NCBI GenBank assembly: GCA_018241505.1
Contig: JAFEDS010000038.1
Coordinates: 62,001 to 126,000 of the forward strand
Reading direction: 5' to 3'
From: Pseudomonadota bacterium
Lineage (GTDB): Bacteria > Pseudomonadota > Gammaproteobacteria > Steroidobacterales > Steroidobacteraceae
DNA length: 64,000 bases
In this document: positions 35,029 through 42,497 of the stretch, one piece after another
How positions within the stretch are numbered: the stretch's first letter is position 1
Layout: every line of letters starts with the position of its first letter
Made by a program: the position numbers and the translations under genes
The notes under the pieces: model-generated
What the model saw: only the letters and a program-made list of their open reading frames with translations
Told to the model about the DNA's origin: nothing
Database searches by the model: none

Positions 35029-35409
35029 ATGAATGTGATGAGCATAATGCGAGGATTTTTGTGCATAGCCGCGGTGTTTGCGGTGTCCACCGCCATGGCG
35101 GACCCGGCGCCGAAAGGCGATGCCGCGCACGGCAAGGTCTTGTACCAGGGATGCGCCGCGTGTCATTCAATTGACGACAACGATCTCGGTCCGCGCCATC
35201 GCGGCGTCGTGGGCCGCAAGGCCGGAATCGTTGCGGACTACAATTACTCGCAGGCTCTCAAGGCCTCGGGCCTGACTTGGACCGAGGCGAATCTGGATAA
35301 GTGGCTGACCAATCCGAGTGCGTTGGTTCCCGGCACCAAGATGTTCTTCAAGATAGACGACCCGCAGTCGCGCGCGGACATCATCGCCTATCTCAAAGAG
35401 TTGAAATAA
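35029..35409 (+). CDS. Class I cytochrome c, periplasmic
   Basis: The 126-aa product has a Sec signal (residues 1-24, STAMADPA). The heme-attachment CAACH lies near residue 43 in YQGCAACHSID, DLGPRHRGVVGRKAG follows, and the distal Met ligand is in PGTKMFFKI. The length and GP-x-HRGVVGR text match mitochondrial-like cytochromes c (c2/c550 type). It should carry electrons in the periplasm. It is convergent with the encapsulin gene four bases away, so it is not in that operon. Confidence 0.93.
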   Translation: MNVMSIMRGFLCIAAVFAVSTAMADPAPKGDAAHGKVLYQGCAACHSIDDNDLGPRHRGVVGRKAGIVADYNYSQALKASGLTWTEANLDKWLTNPSALVPGTKMFFKIDDPQSRADIIAYLKELK

Positions 35410-35412
35410 CGG

Positions 35413-36231
35413 TCAGCCCTTCTTCGGCTGCCCCGGAGGCAACAGCGCCACAGCGGCTTCGCTCGTGAGATAGCGGAAGGTGAAGGACTCCTGCAGATAC
35501 AGGTGTACCGCACTGTCCGTGTGGCTCGAATAGCCGATGGAGGTGTCCTGGCCGAGGGTCAGCTCGAAGTCACCCCCGCGTGCGGTCATGACGAAGGCGC
35601 CGGCGATGGCCGGCGCCCAGATGATGTCATCGTCAACGAGCCGCTTGACGTGCTCGAGCACCGGGTAGCCGTGATCGCTGGTTTCCGAAAGTGCGGTGTA
35701 GGCATCGGCGCCCAGCAGCACTTTGTAAGGGCCGTTGACACCCACGAGCCGCAGTTGGCTCAATGCTTGCGCGATCGCGTCGGGATAGTGACGAACCTCC
35801 GCGGGCAAAGTCATGACGGGATTGCTCGTCCCCTGGCTGATGCCGATGATTCCCGCAGCCGGATAGCCGCCGAAGATGGCATTGTCTTCAGCGAACGCGA
35901 TCTTTTTCGCCGCTTCCTTGACCGGCTGCCAGTCGGAATCATTCGCGCCGCGCTCGACATCATCGATGGCGTCGCGACTGAGCTCGAAGGGTACCCGCAA
36001 CTCAACGAGTGCCTTCGACTCACGCAAGCGGGCGGCGACACCGTCGCCGGGTGACGCAATCCCATGCAGATGACCGGTTCCCACCGCTGCGAGCGAAGTA
36101 CCGCCGGGTGCCGGCATGTCCACGACACGCCGGCCGGCAAAATAGCGCTTCAAGGTGCGAGTCGCCTCTTCGGCGATTTGCGCCCAGGCGGCATCCGAAA
36201 CGGGTGCAAGCTCGCGGTGCAGATTATTCAT
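35413..36231 (-). CDS. Encapsulin shell protein
   Basis: The 272-aa product matches family 1 encapsulins (HK97-fold, formerly linocin M18). It has MNNLHRELAPVSDAAWAQIA at the N-terminus, where the arm binds cargo, LRESKALVELRVPFELSRDA, NAIFGGYPAAGIIGISQGTS, and GPYKVLLGADAYTALSETSD. Shell proteins of this type assemble into 60- or larger-subunit protein cages around a cargo enzyme. Its start overlaps the end of the Dyp-peroxidase gene by eight bases, so shell and cargo are made from one message. Length is normal for the family (about 265-285). Confidence 0.96.
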   Translation of the reverse strand: MNNLHRELAPVSDAAWAQIAEEATRTLKRYFAGRRVVDMPAPGGTSLAAVGTGHLHGIASPGDGVAARLRESKALVELRVPFELSRDAIDDVERGANDSDWQPVKEAAKKIAFAEDNAIFGGYPAAGIIGISQGTSNPVMTLPAEVRHYPDAIAQALSQLRLVGVNGPYKVLLGADAYTALSETSDHGYPVLEHVKRLVDDDIIWAPAIAGAFVMTARGGDFELTLGQDTSIGYSSHTDSAVHLYLQESFTFRYLTSEAAVALLPPGQPKKG

Positions 36232-37279
36232 TCGGTTGTCCTTTCAGGGAGCCAATGCCGAGCGAGCCACCAGAAGGCGCGTCGCTGGCATGAGGGGGTG
36301 GGGGATCAGTTGCCACCGCGGGCGCCTCTGCGGCCGGCGCGTCGGCAACGTTGTCTAAAAATGTGGCCGTCGGTACAAAAAACAGGCAACCGGTCACCGC
36401 GGTGCTGAAGTCGAGAATGCGGTCATAGTTGCCGGCCGGGCGGCCTATGAACATGTTTTCCAGCATCTGCTCAACGGTGCGCGGCGAGCGGCTGTAGCCA
36501 ATGAAATAGGTGCCGAACTCGCCTTTCGCGACGCTGCCGAAGGGCATGTTGTCGCGCAGGATCTTCACTTCCTTGCCGTTCTCTTCAATGACGGTCAGCG
36601 CGCTGTGCGCGCAGGTCGGCTTGGTGGCCTCATCCAACTCAACGTCGGAGAGCTTCCGGCGGCCGATGATGAGCTCCTGCTTTTCGGTCGACAGCGCGTT
36701 CCACGCCTGCAGATTGTGGAGATATTTCTGGACAATGACGTAGCTGCCGCCGGCGAAGGCGGCGTCCTCGGCGCCAATCAGAGTTGAGTCGGCCGCCAGT
36801 TGTCCGCTGGGATTTTCGGTTCCATCCACGAAGCCCATCAGGTCGCGGTCGTCGAAGTACCGGAAGCCGTGCACCTCGTCCACCGCGACCGCGGCGTCGC
36901 CCAGGTTCGCCGCAATCTGCATGGCCAGCTCGAAGCACAGGTCCATGCGCTTGGCGCGGATATGAAACAGCACGTCACCCGGAGTCGCCGGGGCGTGCCG
37001 CGGACCTGCGTGAAATTCCCGAAACGGATGCAGCTCCGCCGGCCGCGGCGAACCAAAGAGCCGGTCCCAGGCCTCGGAGCCAAATCCCATGATGCAGGAG
37101 AGGCCGGCCTCCACGTCCCTGAAGCCCACCGTACGGACCAGACCGGCCATATCTGCGCACAGGGCGCGCATGGCTGTGCGGCTGTCAGAACCCGGAGATA
37201 GGGTCACGACCAGGAAAATGGCGGCGCGGGAAAGCGGCGCAGTCACCGCTTGTGGGACTGCGGGGGTGGACTGGTCCAT
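36224..37279 (-). CDS. Dyp-type peroxidase, encapsulin cargo
   Basis: The start at ATG 37279 gives 351 aa. The DyP signature is GFVDGTENP with catalytic Asp152. The likely proximal heme ligand is His225 (KPTCAHSALTV) and the distal Arg is Arg242 (ILRDNMPFG). A Pro/Ala-rich linker (about 312-337) leads to GSLGIGSLKG at residues 338-347, an almost ideal encapsulin targeting peptide, just before the end. The enzyme uses H2O2 to oxidise dyes or other reductants, and in other bacteria it sits inside the shell as an oxidative-stress compartment. The gene precedes the shell gene and overlaps it by eight bases. Confidence 0.96.
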   Translation of the reverse strand: MDQSTPAVPQAVTAPLSRAAIFLVVTLSPGSDSRTAMRALCADMAGLVRTVGFRDVEAGLSCIMGFGSEAWDRLFGSPRPAELHPFREFHAGPRHAPATPGDVLFHIRAKRMDLCFELAMQIAANLGDAAVAVDEVHGFRYFDDRDLMGFVDGTENPSGQLAADSTLIGAEDAAFAGGSYVIVQKYLHNLQAWNALSTEKQELIIGRRKLSDVELDEATKPTCAHSALTVIEENGKEVKILRDNMPFGSVAKGEFGTYFIGYSRSPRTVEQMLENMFIGRPAGNYDRILDFSTAVTGCLFFVPTATFLDNVADAPAAEAPAVATDPPPPHASDAPSGGSLGIGSLKGQPNE

Positions 37280-37346
37280 GGAGTACGATGACTGAACAGG
37301 ATTGGCGCGAAGTATGGCAAAACCGCGCGGAACGGTCACGACCCAT

Positions 37347-38474
37347 TCAGGCAGTCGCTTTCCGCGCTGCCAGCGTTACCACGCAGAGCAACCCGGCCAA
37401 CATCCAGAATGCCGCGGGCAGACTGCTCAGTTTTGCAACGTAACCCACCGCAGCCGGGCCGACGAGAATGCCGGCGTACCCAAAGGTCGATATGGCCGCA
37501 ACCGCCAGACCGGATGGCATCGCGGTTTGAGAACCGGCACGGCGAAACAACACGGGGACGATGTTTGATGCGCCCACCCCGATCAAGATGAATCCCAGCA
37601 TCGCGACGGGGGCCAACGACGCGGCTGCCACGCAGGCGAAGCCGACGGCGGCCAGGATACTTCCCCAGAAGAGGGCATTGCGGTCGCCGATTCTGCCGAC
37701 AACGGCGTCGCCGAACAGTCGCCCGGCGGTCATTGCAATACTGAACAACATGTAACCGAGGCCGCCGCGGGCGTCGGTGACGAGCCTGGTTGACGTCATC
37801 AACAGCGCGCTCCAGTCGAGCACCGCGCCTTCAGAAAGAAAGGTAATCGATGTGAGCACCGACAACAGCCAGACGATCCCGCGCGGAATGACTGACACAT
37901 GACTGCTCTCCGTCCCGCCACCTCGCAGCAGTCTCGGTCGGATGAACGCTGTCGCAATCAACATCAGGATTGCACCGGTCAGCGTGCTCGCGAACGCCCC
38001 GAAGCGAATCGACAACAGGAAGGTCATGAAGCCGGCTCCCACGAAGCCGCCAACACTGTAGAGCCCGTGAAAGCCTGACATCAGTGAGCGGCCGGCGGCG
38101 CGCTCGACCTCGACCGCGTGGATATTCATCGCAACATCCAGTGAGCCGAGCGATGCGCCGAACAGGAACAGGAGCGAGCCCAGCTCGAGAGGAGTGCCCG
38201 CCAACGGCAGCAGCGGCAGGATGACGGTCATTCCCAGGCATCCGGCGAGAATCATGGGTTTGCTGCCGTAACGGGCATTGACGAATCCCGTCAGAGTCAT
38301 TGCCACGATTGATCCAACACCGAGGCACAACAGCAGCAAGCCGAGGACACCATCGTTGACCATCAACCGTTCTTTGGCGAATGGAACCAGCGGCGCCCAA
38401 CACGCCACGCCGAAACCGGCGACGAGAAACGCGAGGCGGGTCGCGAGCCGCGTGGCAGGCTGATCGGGATGCAT
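37347..38474 (-). CDS. MFS transporter (YbjJ-like)
   Basis: The 375-aa product has 12 helices and YbjJ/fucose-permease-like text: ATRLAFLVAGFGVACWAPLV, GSLDVAMNIHAVEVERAAGR and SGFHGLYSVGGFVGAGFM. The G-HGLYS and DVAMN segments are typical of that group, which moves sugars or is uncharacterised. Its start shares one base with the stop of the DeoR gene (TGATG), so the regulator and permease form a two-gene operon, suggesting uptake of a sugar sensed by that regulator. Confidence 0.9.
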   Translation of the reverse strand: MHPDQPATRLATRLAFLVAGFGVACWAPLVPFAKERLMVNDGVLGLLLLCLGVGSIVAMTLTGFVNARYGSKPMILAGCLGMTVILPLLPLAGTPLELGSLLFLFGASLGSLDVAMNIHAVEVERAAGRSLMSGFHGLYSVGGFVGAGFMTFLLSIRFGAFASTLTGAILMLIATAFIRPRLLRGGGTESSHVSVIPRGIVWLLSVLTSITFLSEGAVLDWSALLMTSTRLVTDARGGLGYMLFSIAMTAGRLFGDAVVGRIGDRNALFWGSILAAVGFACVAAASLAPVAMLGFILIGVGASNIVPVLFRRAGSQTAMPSGLAVAAISTFGYAGILVGPAAVGYVAKLSSLPAAFWMLAGLLCVVTLAARKATA

Positions 38475-39247
38475 CAGGCCGGCTCAGCCTGCAGGAGTGT
38501 CACTCCGGCCTGGATGAGTGGCTCCAGGAGGTGCCTGGGCGCATCGTGCTCGACCACGAGCGTGTGAATTGCGGTGAGCGGGGCGACCCTGTACGGCGCC
38601 CGTTTCGCAAACTTGTCGGTCGTGACCAGAGCGCAGCAGTGTGTGCTGACGCCCAACAATGCGCGTTTGAAGGTGGCATCCGAGCTATGAAAGTCACTGA
38701 GGCCGGCGCCGGCACCCAGCGCGCATGCGCCAATGAAACAGCGATCAATATTCAACTGGGACACACTTTGAACCGCGGCACCATCGACACAGCCGCCAAT
38801 CAGCGCATCCACCGGGCCGCCGATGAGGATGAGCTTCAGGTCCTGGCGTCGTAGCACGGTTGCGGCAATGTCCACCGAGTTGGTGGCGACCGTCAGCTCG
38901 TGGTCTTCGGGCAGAACCTCTGCCAACGCGAGGTTGGTACTGCCACTGTCTAGAAATAGGAATTCACCGGGCTGGATGGCACTCGCTGCAGCGCGTGCCA
39001 GGGACAACTTTCGATCGCGTGCCATCCCGGTACGCGTCGCCATGCTGACGGAGGCGGGTGAAATCGGCAGGGCACCCCCGTACACACGGCGGCACAACCC
39101 TTCATCGGCTAGGGCCCGCAGATCGCGGCGGATAGCGTCCTCGGAGACCGCAAACTCGTGGGCGAGGGCGGCGGCGACGACGGAGTGTCCGTGGGCCAGG
39201 CGACTGGCAATCACATCGCGGCGGGCTAAGGGGGGCTCATCAGGCAT
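38474..39247 (-). CDS. DeoR-family regulator (first of two)
   Basis: The 257-aa product has an N-terminal winged helix with VSEDAIRRDLRALADEGLCR and VYGGALP, the classic DeoR start (RRDL-L---G---R-YGGA). The sugar-phosphate isomerase-like effector domain has FLFLDSGSTNLALAEVL and GLSDFHSSDATFKRALL. It forms an operon with the MFS permease and is divergent from the glycosidase gene. It likely senses a phosphorylated sugar. It differs clearly from the second DeoR protein at 41526, so the two probably bind different sites. Confidence 0.93.
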   Translation of the reverse strand: MPDEPPLARRDVIASRLAHGHSVVAAALAHEFAVSEDAIRRDLRALADEGLCRRVYGGALPISPASVSMATRTGMARDRKLSLARAAASAIQPGEFLFLDSGSTNLALAEVLPEDHELTVATNSVDIAATVLRRQDLKLILIGGPVDALIGGCVDGAAVQSVSQLNIDRCFIGACALGAGAGLSDFHSSDATFKRALLGVSTHCCALVTTDKFAKRAPYRVAPLTAIHTLVVEHDAPRHLLEPLIQAGVTLLQAEPA

Positions 39248-39267
39248 GATTAAACGATATCAGGCAT
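39239..39267. repeat. Two ATCAGGCAT direct repeats, 20 bases apart
   Basis: ATCAGGCAT occurs at 39239-39247 and again at 39259-39267, a spacing of two helical turns. The first copy covers the start codon of the minus-strand DeoR gene. It could be an autoregulatory site of that DeoR protein. Confidence 0.4.
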
Positions 39268-39308
39268 AAACAAGATACACAATGTGCATGATCGTGCTAT
39301 AGAAGTTT

Positions 39309-39379
39309 TAACCGAAATTAAACGAAACCATGAGTGTCCTCTTTTGGCCGCCTGCGTTTTCGGTTATCTTCGTTTTGAG
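39309..39379. promoter_or_regulatory. DeoR/AgaR-type operator cluster upstream of the glycosidase gene
   Basis: There are two elements with repeated TTCG units. At 39309-39330 the minus strand reads GGTTTCGTTTAATTTCGGTT, with TTTCG units 10 bases apart. At 39354-39379 the plus strand reads TTTTCGGTTATCTTCGTTTT, again 10 bases apart. AgaR-like members of the DeoR family bind tandem TTTC-containing sites. The cluster lies 36-106 bases before the GTG of the glycosidase gene, with a TAAAAT -10-like box at 39386. Confidence 0.55.
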
Positions 39380-39414
39380 ACGGGCTAAAATACGCCCAAC
39401 ATGAGGCCTTCCCC

Positions 39415-41526
39415 GTGAAGAAGCTGCCTACCAGCAGACGTCAATTCCTGCAGCTCGCCGCCGGTGCCGGCGTGGCGAGCACCGGTTTCAACCTGATGGC
39501 CAAGGAAACCGCGACGGCAGGCGCCGCCGCGCCGGTGATTGGCGATCAGCGCATCCACCTTGAATTCGACTCTGAAATGCGGCTGCGCGTCTCGGGCGCG
39601 GCGCAGGCCGCACTCACGGGTTGGTCCGCCGCGGAAAGGCTGGATCTCGGGCCTGACTCGCGGCTGGAGCGCTTCCAGCTCCGGTCGCAATCCCTCGAGG
39701 ACATGGAAGGTCCGCTGGGAAAGGGGACCCGGCTGCGCCTCGTCGGCCGCCTGGATGCGCCCCAGATCGAGAAAACCGTTGTCGTGGAGTTGTACCGCAA
39801 CTTCCCGGGTTTCGCTGTGTACCAGGTGTCTTATCGCTACCTGGGCCAGGAGCCCGTCGCGATTTCGCAGTGGACGCAGCTCGCGCTGACCGTGCCCAAT
39901 GCGGGCACGGCGAGCGCCGGTGCCACGCGGGGCGCGAAGGACTCCGCACCGCCGTTCTGGAGCTTCTGTGGCAGCACACACTCCGACCGCCGCGACTGGG
40001 TCCAGCCCGTGCGCGCCGGCTTCAAACAGGACAACTTCATGGGCATGGAGGCTTCCGACTACGGCGGTGGCACGCCCATAGTCGATGTCTGGCGGCCGGA
40101 TGGAGGTGTGGCCATCGGCCACATTGAAACCACGCCACGGCTCGTCTCCCTGCCGCTGAGCTGCAGCGCTACCGAGCTCAACCTGTCCATGACTGAAAAG
40201 GTCAAGCAGACTCTGAAGCCCGGCGATGTGTTGGTGTTGCCCCTGGCATTTGTTGCGGCTCACCGGGGTGACTACTTTACGGTGCTGGACACCTACCGAC
40301 GGATCATGGCCGTGCGTGGAATCGCCTCGCCGCAGCCTCCCAAAGCGGCGTACGACGCCATCTGGTGCGCTTGGGGGTATGAGCGCGACTGCACGCTGCA
40401 GATGATTGTCGACACGCTGCCCAAGGTCCGCGAGCTGGGGCTGCGCTGGGCTGTCATCGACGATGGCTGGCAGACAAATGTAGGCGACTGGAAGGTCAGC
40501 ACGGTCCGCTACCCGGGCGGCGAGGCTGACATGCGCGGTCTCGTGAAGACCATCCGCTCACAGGGGTTGGAAGCGCGTTTGTGGTGGGCTCCGCTCGCTG
40601 TTGCGCCCGGCTCGGACCTGCTGCACGACCATACCGACATGTTGTTGCTGGACAAGGACGGTGCCGTCCAGAACGTGTCCTGGTGGAATTCGTTCTACCT
40701 GTGTCCCGGTTACCAGCCCACCGTCGATTACATGACGGGCCTCGTCCGGAAATTCATTGGCGACTGGGGCTACGCCGGCCTCAAGATCGACGGCCAGCAT
40801 CTGAACTCCGTGGCACCCTGCTACAACCCGGCCCACAAACACGCGCGCCCGGAAGAGTCGGTCGAGAAGCTGCAAGACTTCTTCCAGGCCGTCTATGCGG
40901 CGGCTCTGCAGAGCAATCCCCAGGCGGTGGTCGAGCTGTGCCCGTGCGGCACCTCGTATTCGTTCTTCAATTTCCGCTCCTTCAACCAGGCGCCGGCCTC
41001 CGATCCGGAGTCTTCCTGGCAGGTGCGCCACAAGGGCAAGAGCCTGAAGGCGCTGATGGGGCCCAGTGCCGCCTTCGCGGGCGATCACGTCGAGTTGAGT
41101 ACGGGCGGCGCCGATTTCGCCTCCACCGTGGGCATCGGTGGCATCGTGTCCACGAAGTTCACCTGGCCGCGCGATCCGAAGCCCAAGGACTCCTTCCTGC
41201 TCACGCCCGCCCACGAGCCCATCTGGCGCAAGTGGATTGCGCTCTACAATGAAAAGCAACTGCCGCTCGGCACCTATCGCGGCGAGCTGTACGATATCGG
41301 TTTCGACCGACCGGAAACTCATGTGATTGAAAAAGCAGGACGCTTCTATTACGCCTTTTATGGCCGCGATTTCAGCGGCTCCGTGCCGTTGCGGGGCCTG
41401 AAGGGCGGCCGCTATCGGGTGCGTGATTACTACAACGAACGCAATCTCGGTGAGGTCACCGCCCGGAACAACCGGCTGCAGGTGGCCTTCAATGATTTCC
41501 TGGTGATTGAAGCGGTGCCTGCCTGA
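39415..41526 (+). CDS. Tat-exported clan GH-D (GH36-like) alpha-galactosidase / alpha-N-acetylgalactosaminidase
   Basis: The start is GTG 39415 with GAGG nine bases upstream; 703 aa. A twin-arginine signal (TSRRQFLQLAAGAG) opens the protein. A beta-sandwich domain runs to about residue 300. The TIM barrel follows with WCAWGYERDC, WAVIDDGWQTNVGDW and GYAGLKIDGQHLN, in which Asp459 (K-I-D) is the expected nucleophile. Asp530 (in PASDPESSWQV) is the likely acid/base. The plan fits clan GH-D enzymes that release alpha-linked galactose or GalNAc. The downstream genes point to GalNAc or galactosamine. It is the first gene of a run into the AgaR-like regulator (TGATG overlap). Confidence 0.85.
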   Translation: MKKLPTSRRQFLQLAAGAGVASTGFNLMAKETATAGAAAPVIGDQRIHLEFDSEMRLRVSGAAQAALTGWSAAERLDLGPDSRLERFQLRSQSLEDMEGPLGKGTRLRLVGRLDAPQIEKTVVVELYRNFPGFAVYQVSYRYLGQEPVAISQWTQLALTVPNAGTASAGATRGAKDSAPPFWSFCGSTHSDRRDWVQPVRAGFKQDNFMGMEASDYGGGTPIVDVWRPDGGVAIGHIETTPRLVSLPLSCSATELNLSMTEKVKQTLKPGDVLVLPLAFVAAHRGDYFTVLDTYRRIMAVRGIASPQPPKAAYDAIWCAWGYERDCTLQMIVDTLPKVRELGLRWAVIDDGWQTNVGDWKVSTVRYPGGEADMRGLVKTIRSQGLEARLWWAPLAVAPGSDLLHDHTDMLLLDKDGAVQNVSWWNSFYLCPGYQPTVDYMTGLVRKFIGDWGYAGLKIDGQHLNSVAPCYNPAHKHARPEESVEKLQDFFQAVYAAALQSNPQAVVELCPCGTSYSFFNFRSFNQAPASDPESSWQVRHKGKSLKALMGPSAAFAGDHVELSTGGADFASTVGIGGIVSTKFTWPRDPKPKDSFLLTPAHEPIWRKWIALYNEKQLPLGTYRGELYDIGFDRPETHVIEKAGRFYYAFYGRDFSGSVPLRGLKGGRYRVRDYYNERNLGEVTARNNRLQVAFNDFLVIEAVPA

Positions 41527-42305
41527 TGACTGAAAGTGGGTTGTTGATTGAAGAGCGCCGGCGGCGCATCTGTGAGCTGCTGCTCGCCGACGGCCGCGTG
41601 ACCGTCGAAGGACTGGCGAATCGCTTCGGCACCTCGCAGGTGACCATCCGGGCGGATCTGTCCGCCCTCGAGTCGGCCGGCATGTTGACGCGCACCCACG
41701 GCGGCGCGCTGCCACGCGAGGAAGAGCCGGACGAGTCGCTCGATGTAAAGCAACTCCAGCACCATGCCGAAAAAGTGCGCATCGCGCACGCCGCCGTGTC
41801 GATGATCCGTGACGGCGAAACCATCATCCTGGATTCCGGCACGACGACGGCGGAGATCGCCCGCGCGCTGCGCAAGGCCGACCTGAAATCCATCAATGTC
41901 ATCACCAATGCCCTGAATGTCGCGGCGCTGTTGATGGATGTGCCCTCGGTGCGGCTCATCATGCTGGGTGGATTTCTCAGGCGCGAATCCAACTCGCTGT
42001 CCGGCCCCATGGCCGCGGCGGCACTCGCCAGTCTGCAGGCGGACCGGTTGTACCTGGGCGCGGATGGCCTGGATCCGCAGCTCGGCGTCATGACGCCGCA
42101 CCTGCAGGAAGCCGAGCTCAATGCCCAGATGATCCGCATTTCCCGCCAGGTCGTGGTGGTGACCGATTCCTCCAAGCTGCTGCGACGCAATGTCTCCGTG
42201 ATTGCCAAAGTCGAGCAGATTCACACCCTCATCACGGACGCCGGGGCGCCCAAGAATGCCATCGAGGCCCTGCGCGGCCGCGGTGTCGAGGTTCGACTGG
42301 TCTGA
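41526..42305 (+). CDS. DeoR-family regulator, AgaR-like (second of two)
   Basis: The 259-aa product has the winged helix EERRRRICELLLADGRVTVE, then FGTSQVTIRADLSALESAG and RTHGGALP, the DeoR hallmark. The effector domain has IILDSGTTTAEIARALRKAD and LYLGADGLDPQLGVMTPHLQ, which is close to AgaR and other amino-sugar regulators. Its start overlaps the glycosidase stop by one base. It probably represses the glycosidase, the TonB receptor run and itself through the TTTC-rich sites on both sides. Symbol agaR is plausible but not assigned. Confidence 0.9.
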   Translation: MTESGLLIEERRRRICELLLADGRVTVEGLANRFGTSQVTIRADLSALESAGMLTRTHGGALPREEEPDESLDVKQLQHHAEKVRIAHAAVSMIRDGETIILDSGTTTAEIARALRKADLKSINVITNALNVAALLMDVPSVRLIMLGGFLRRESNSLSGPMAAAALASLQADRLYLGADGLDPQLGVMTPHLQEAELNAQMIRISRQVVVVTDSSKLLRRNVSVIAKVEQIHTLITDAGAPKNAIEALRGRGVEVRLV

Positions 42306-42392
42306 TTTTATGGGCGCGGCACTGGCCGCGCGCAGCCCGGGTCCTTCGCGGGCGCGCTCGCCAGTTGACAAGTTCGAAAATAAAAATAAGAT

Positions 42393-42466
42393 AAAAAGCA
42401 AGAAAGCGAAATCTCTGGGGCGCTGCTGCCCCTGAGCAGCCTGCATATCATTTCGTTTTCGATCGA
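42393..42466. promoter_or_regulatory. DeoR/AgaR-type operator cluster upstream of the TonB receptor gene
   Basis: On the minus strand 42393-42412 reads ATTTCGCTTTCTTGCTTTTT, with TTTC/CTTT units six bases apart. On the plus strand 42450-42465 reads ATTTCGTTTTCGATCG. Both resemble the tandem TTTC sites of AgaR-type regulators and the elements at 39309-39379. Between them, GCTGCT and AGCAGC (42423-42440) can form a small hairpin. The cluster is 32-105 bases before the receptor's GTG start. Confidence 0.55.
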
Positions 42467-42497
42467 CAAATAGAACTTCAGTAAGTGGGGAGCCACA

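Noticed and set aside
39401-39418. Five-codon leader frame (MRPSP) overlapping the glycosidase start
   Set aside because: It is probably just the GAGG ribosome site within ATGAGG; no repeated or regulatory codons and no attenuator hairpin.
40558-41715. Minus-strand frame of 385 codons inside the glycosidase gene
   Set aside because: Shadow of the real gene; Arg/Gly/His-rich without motifs.
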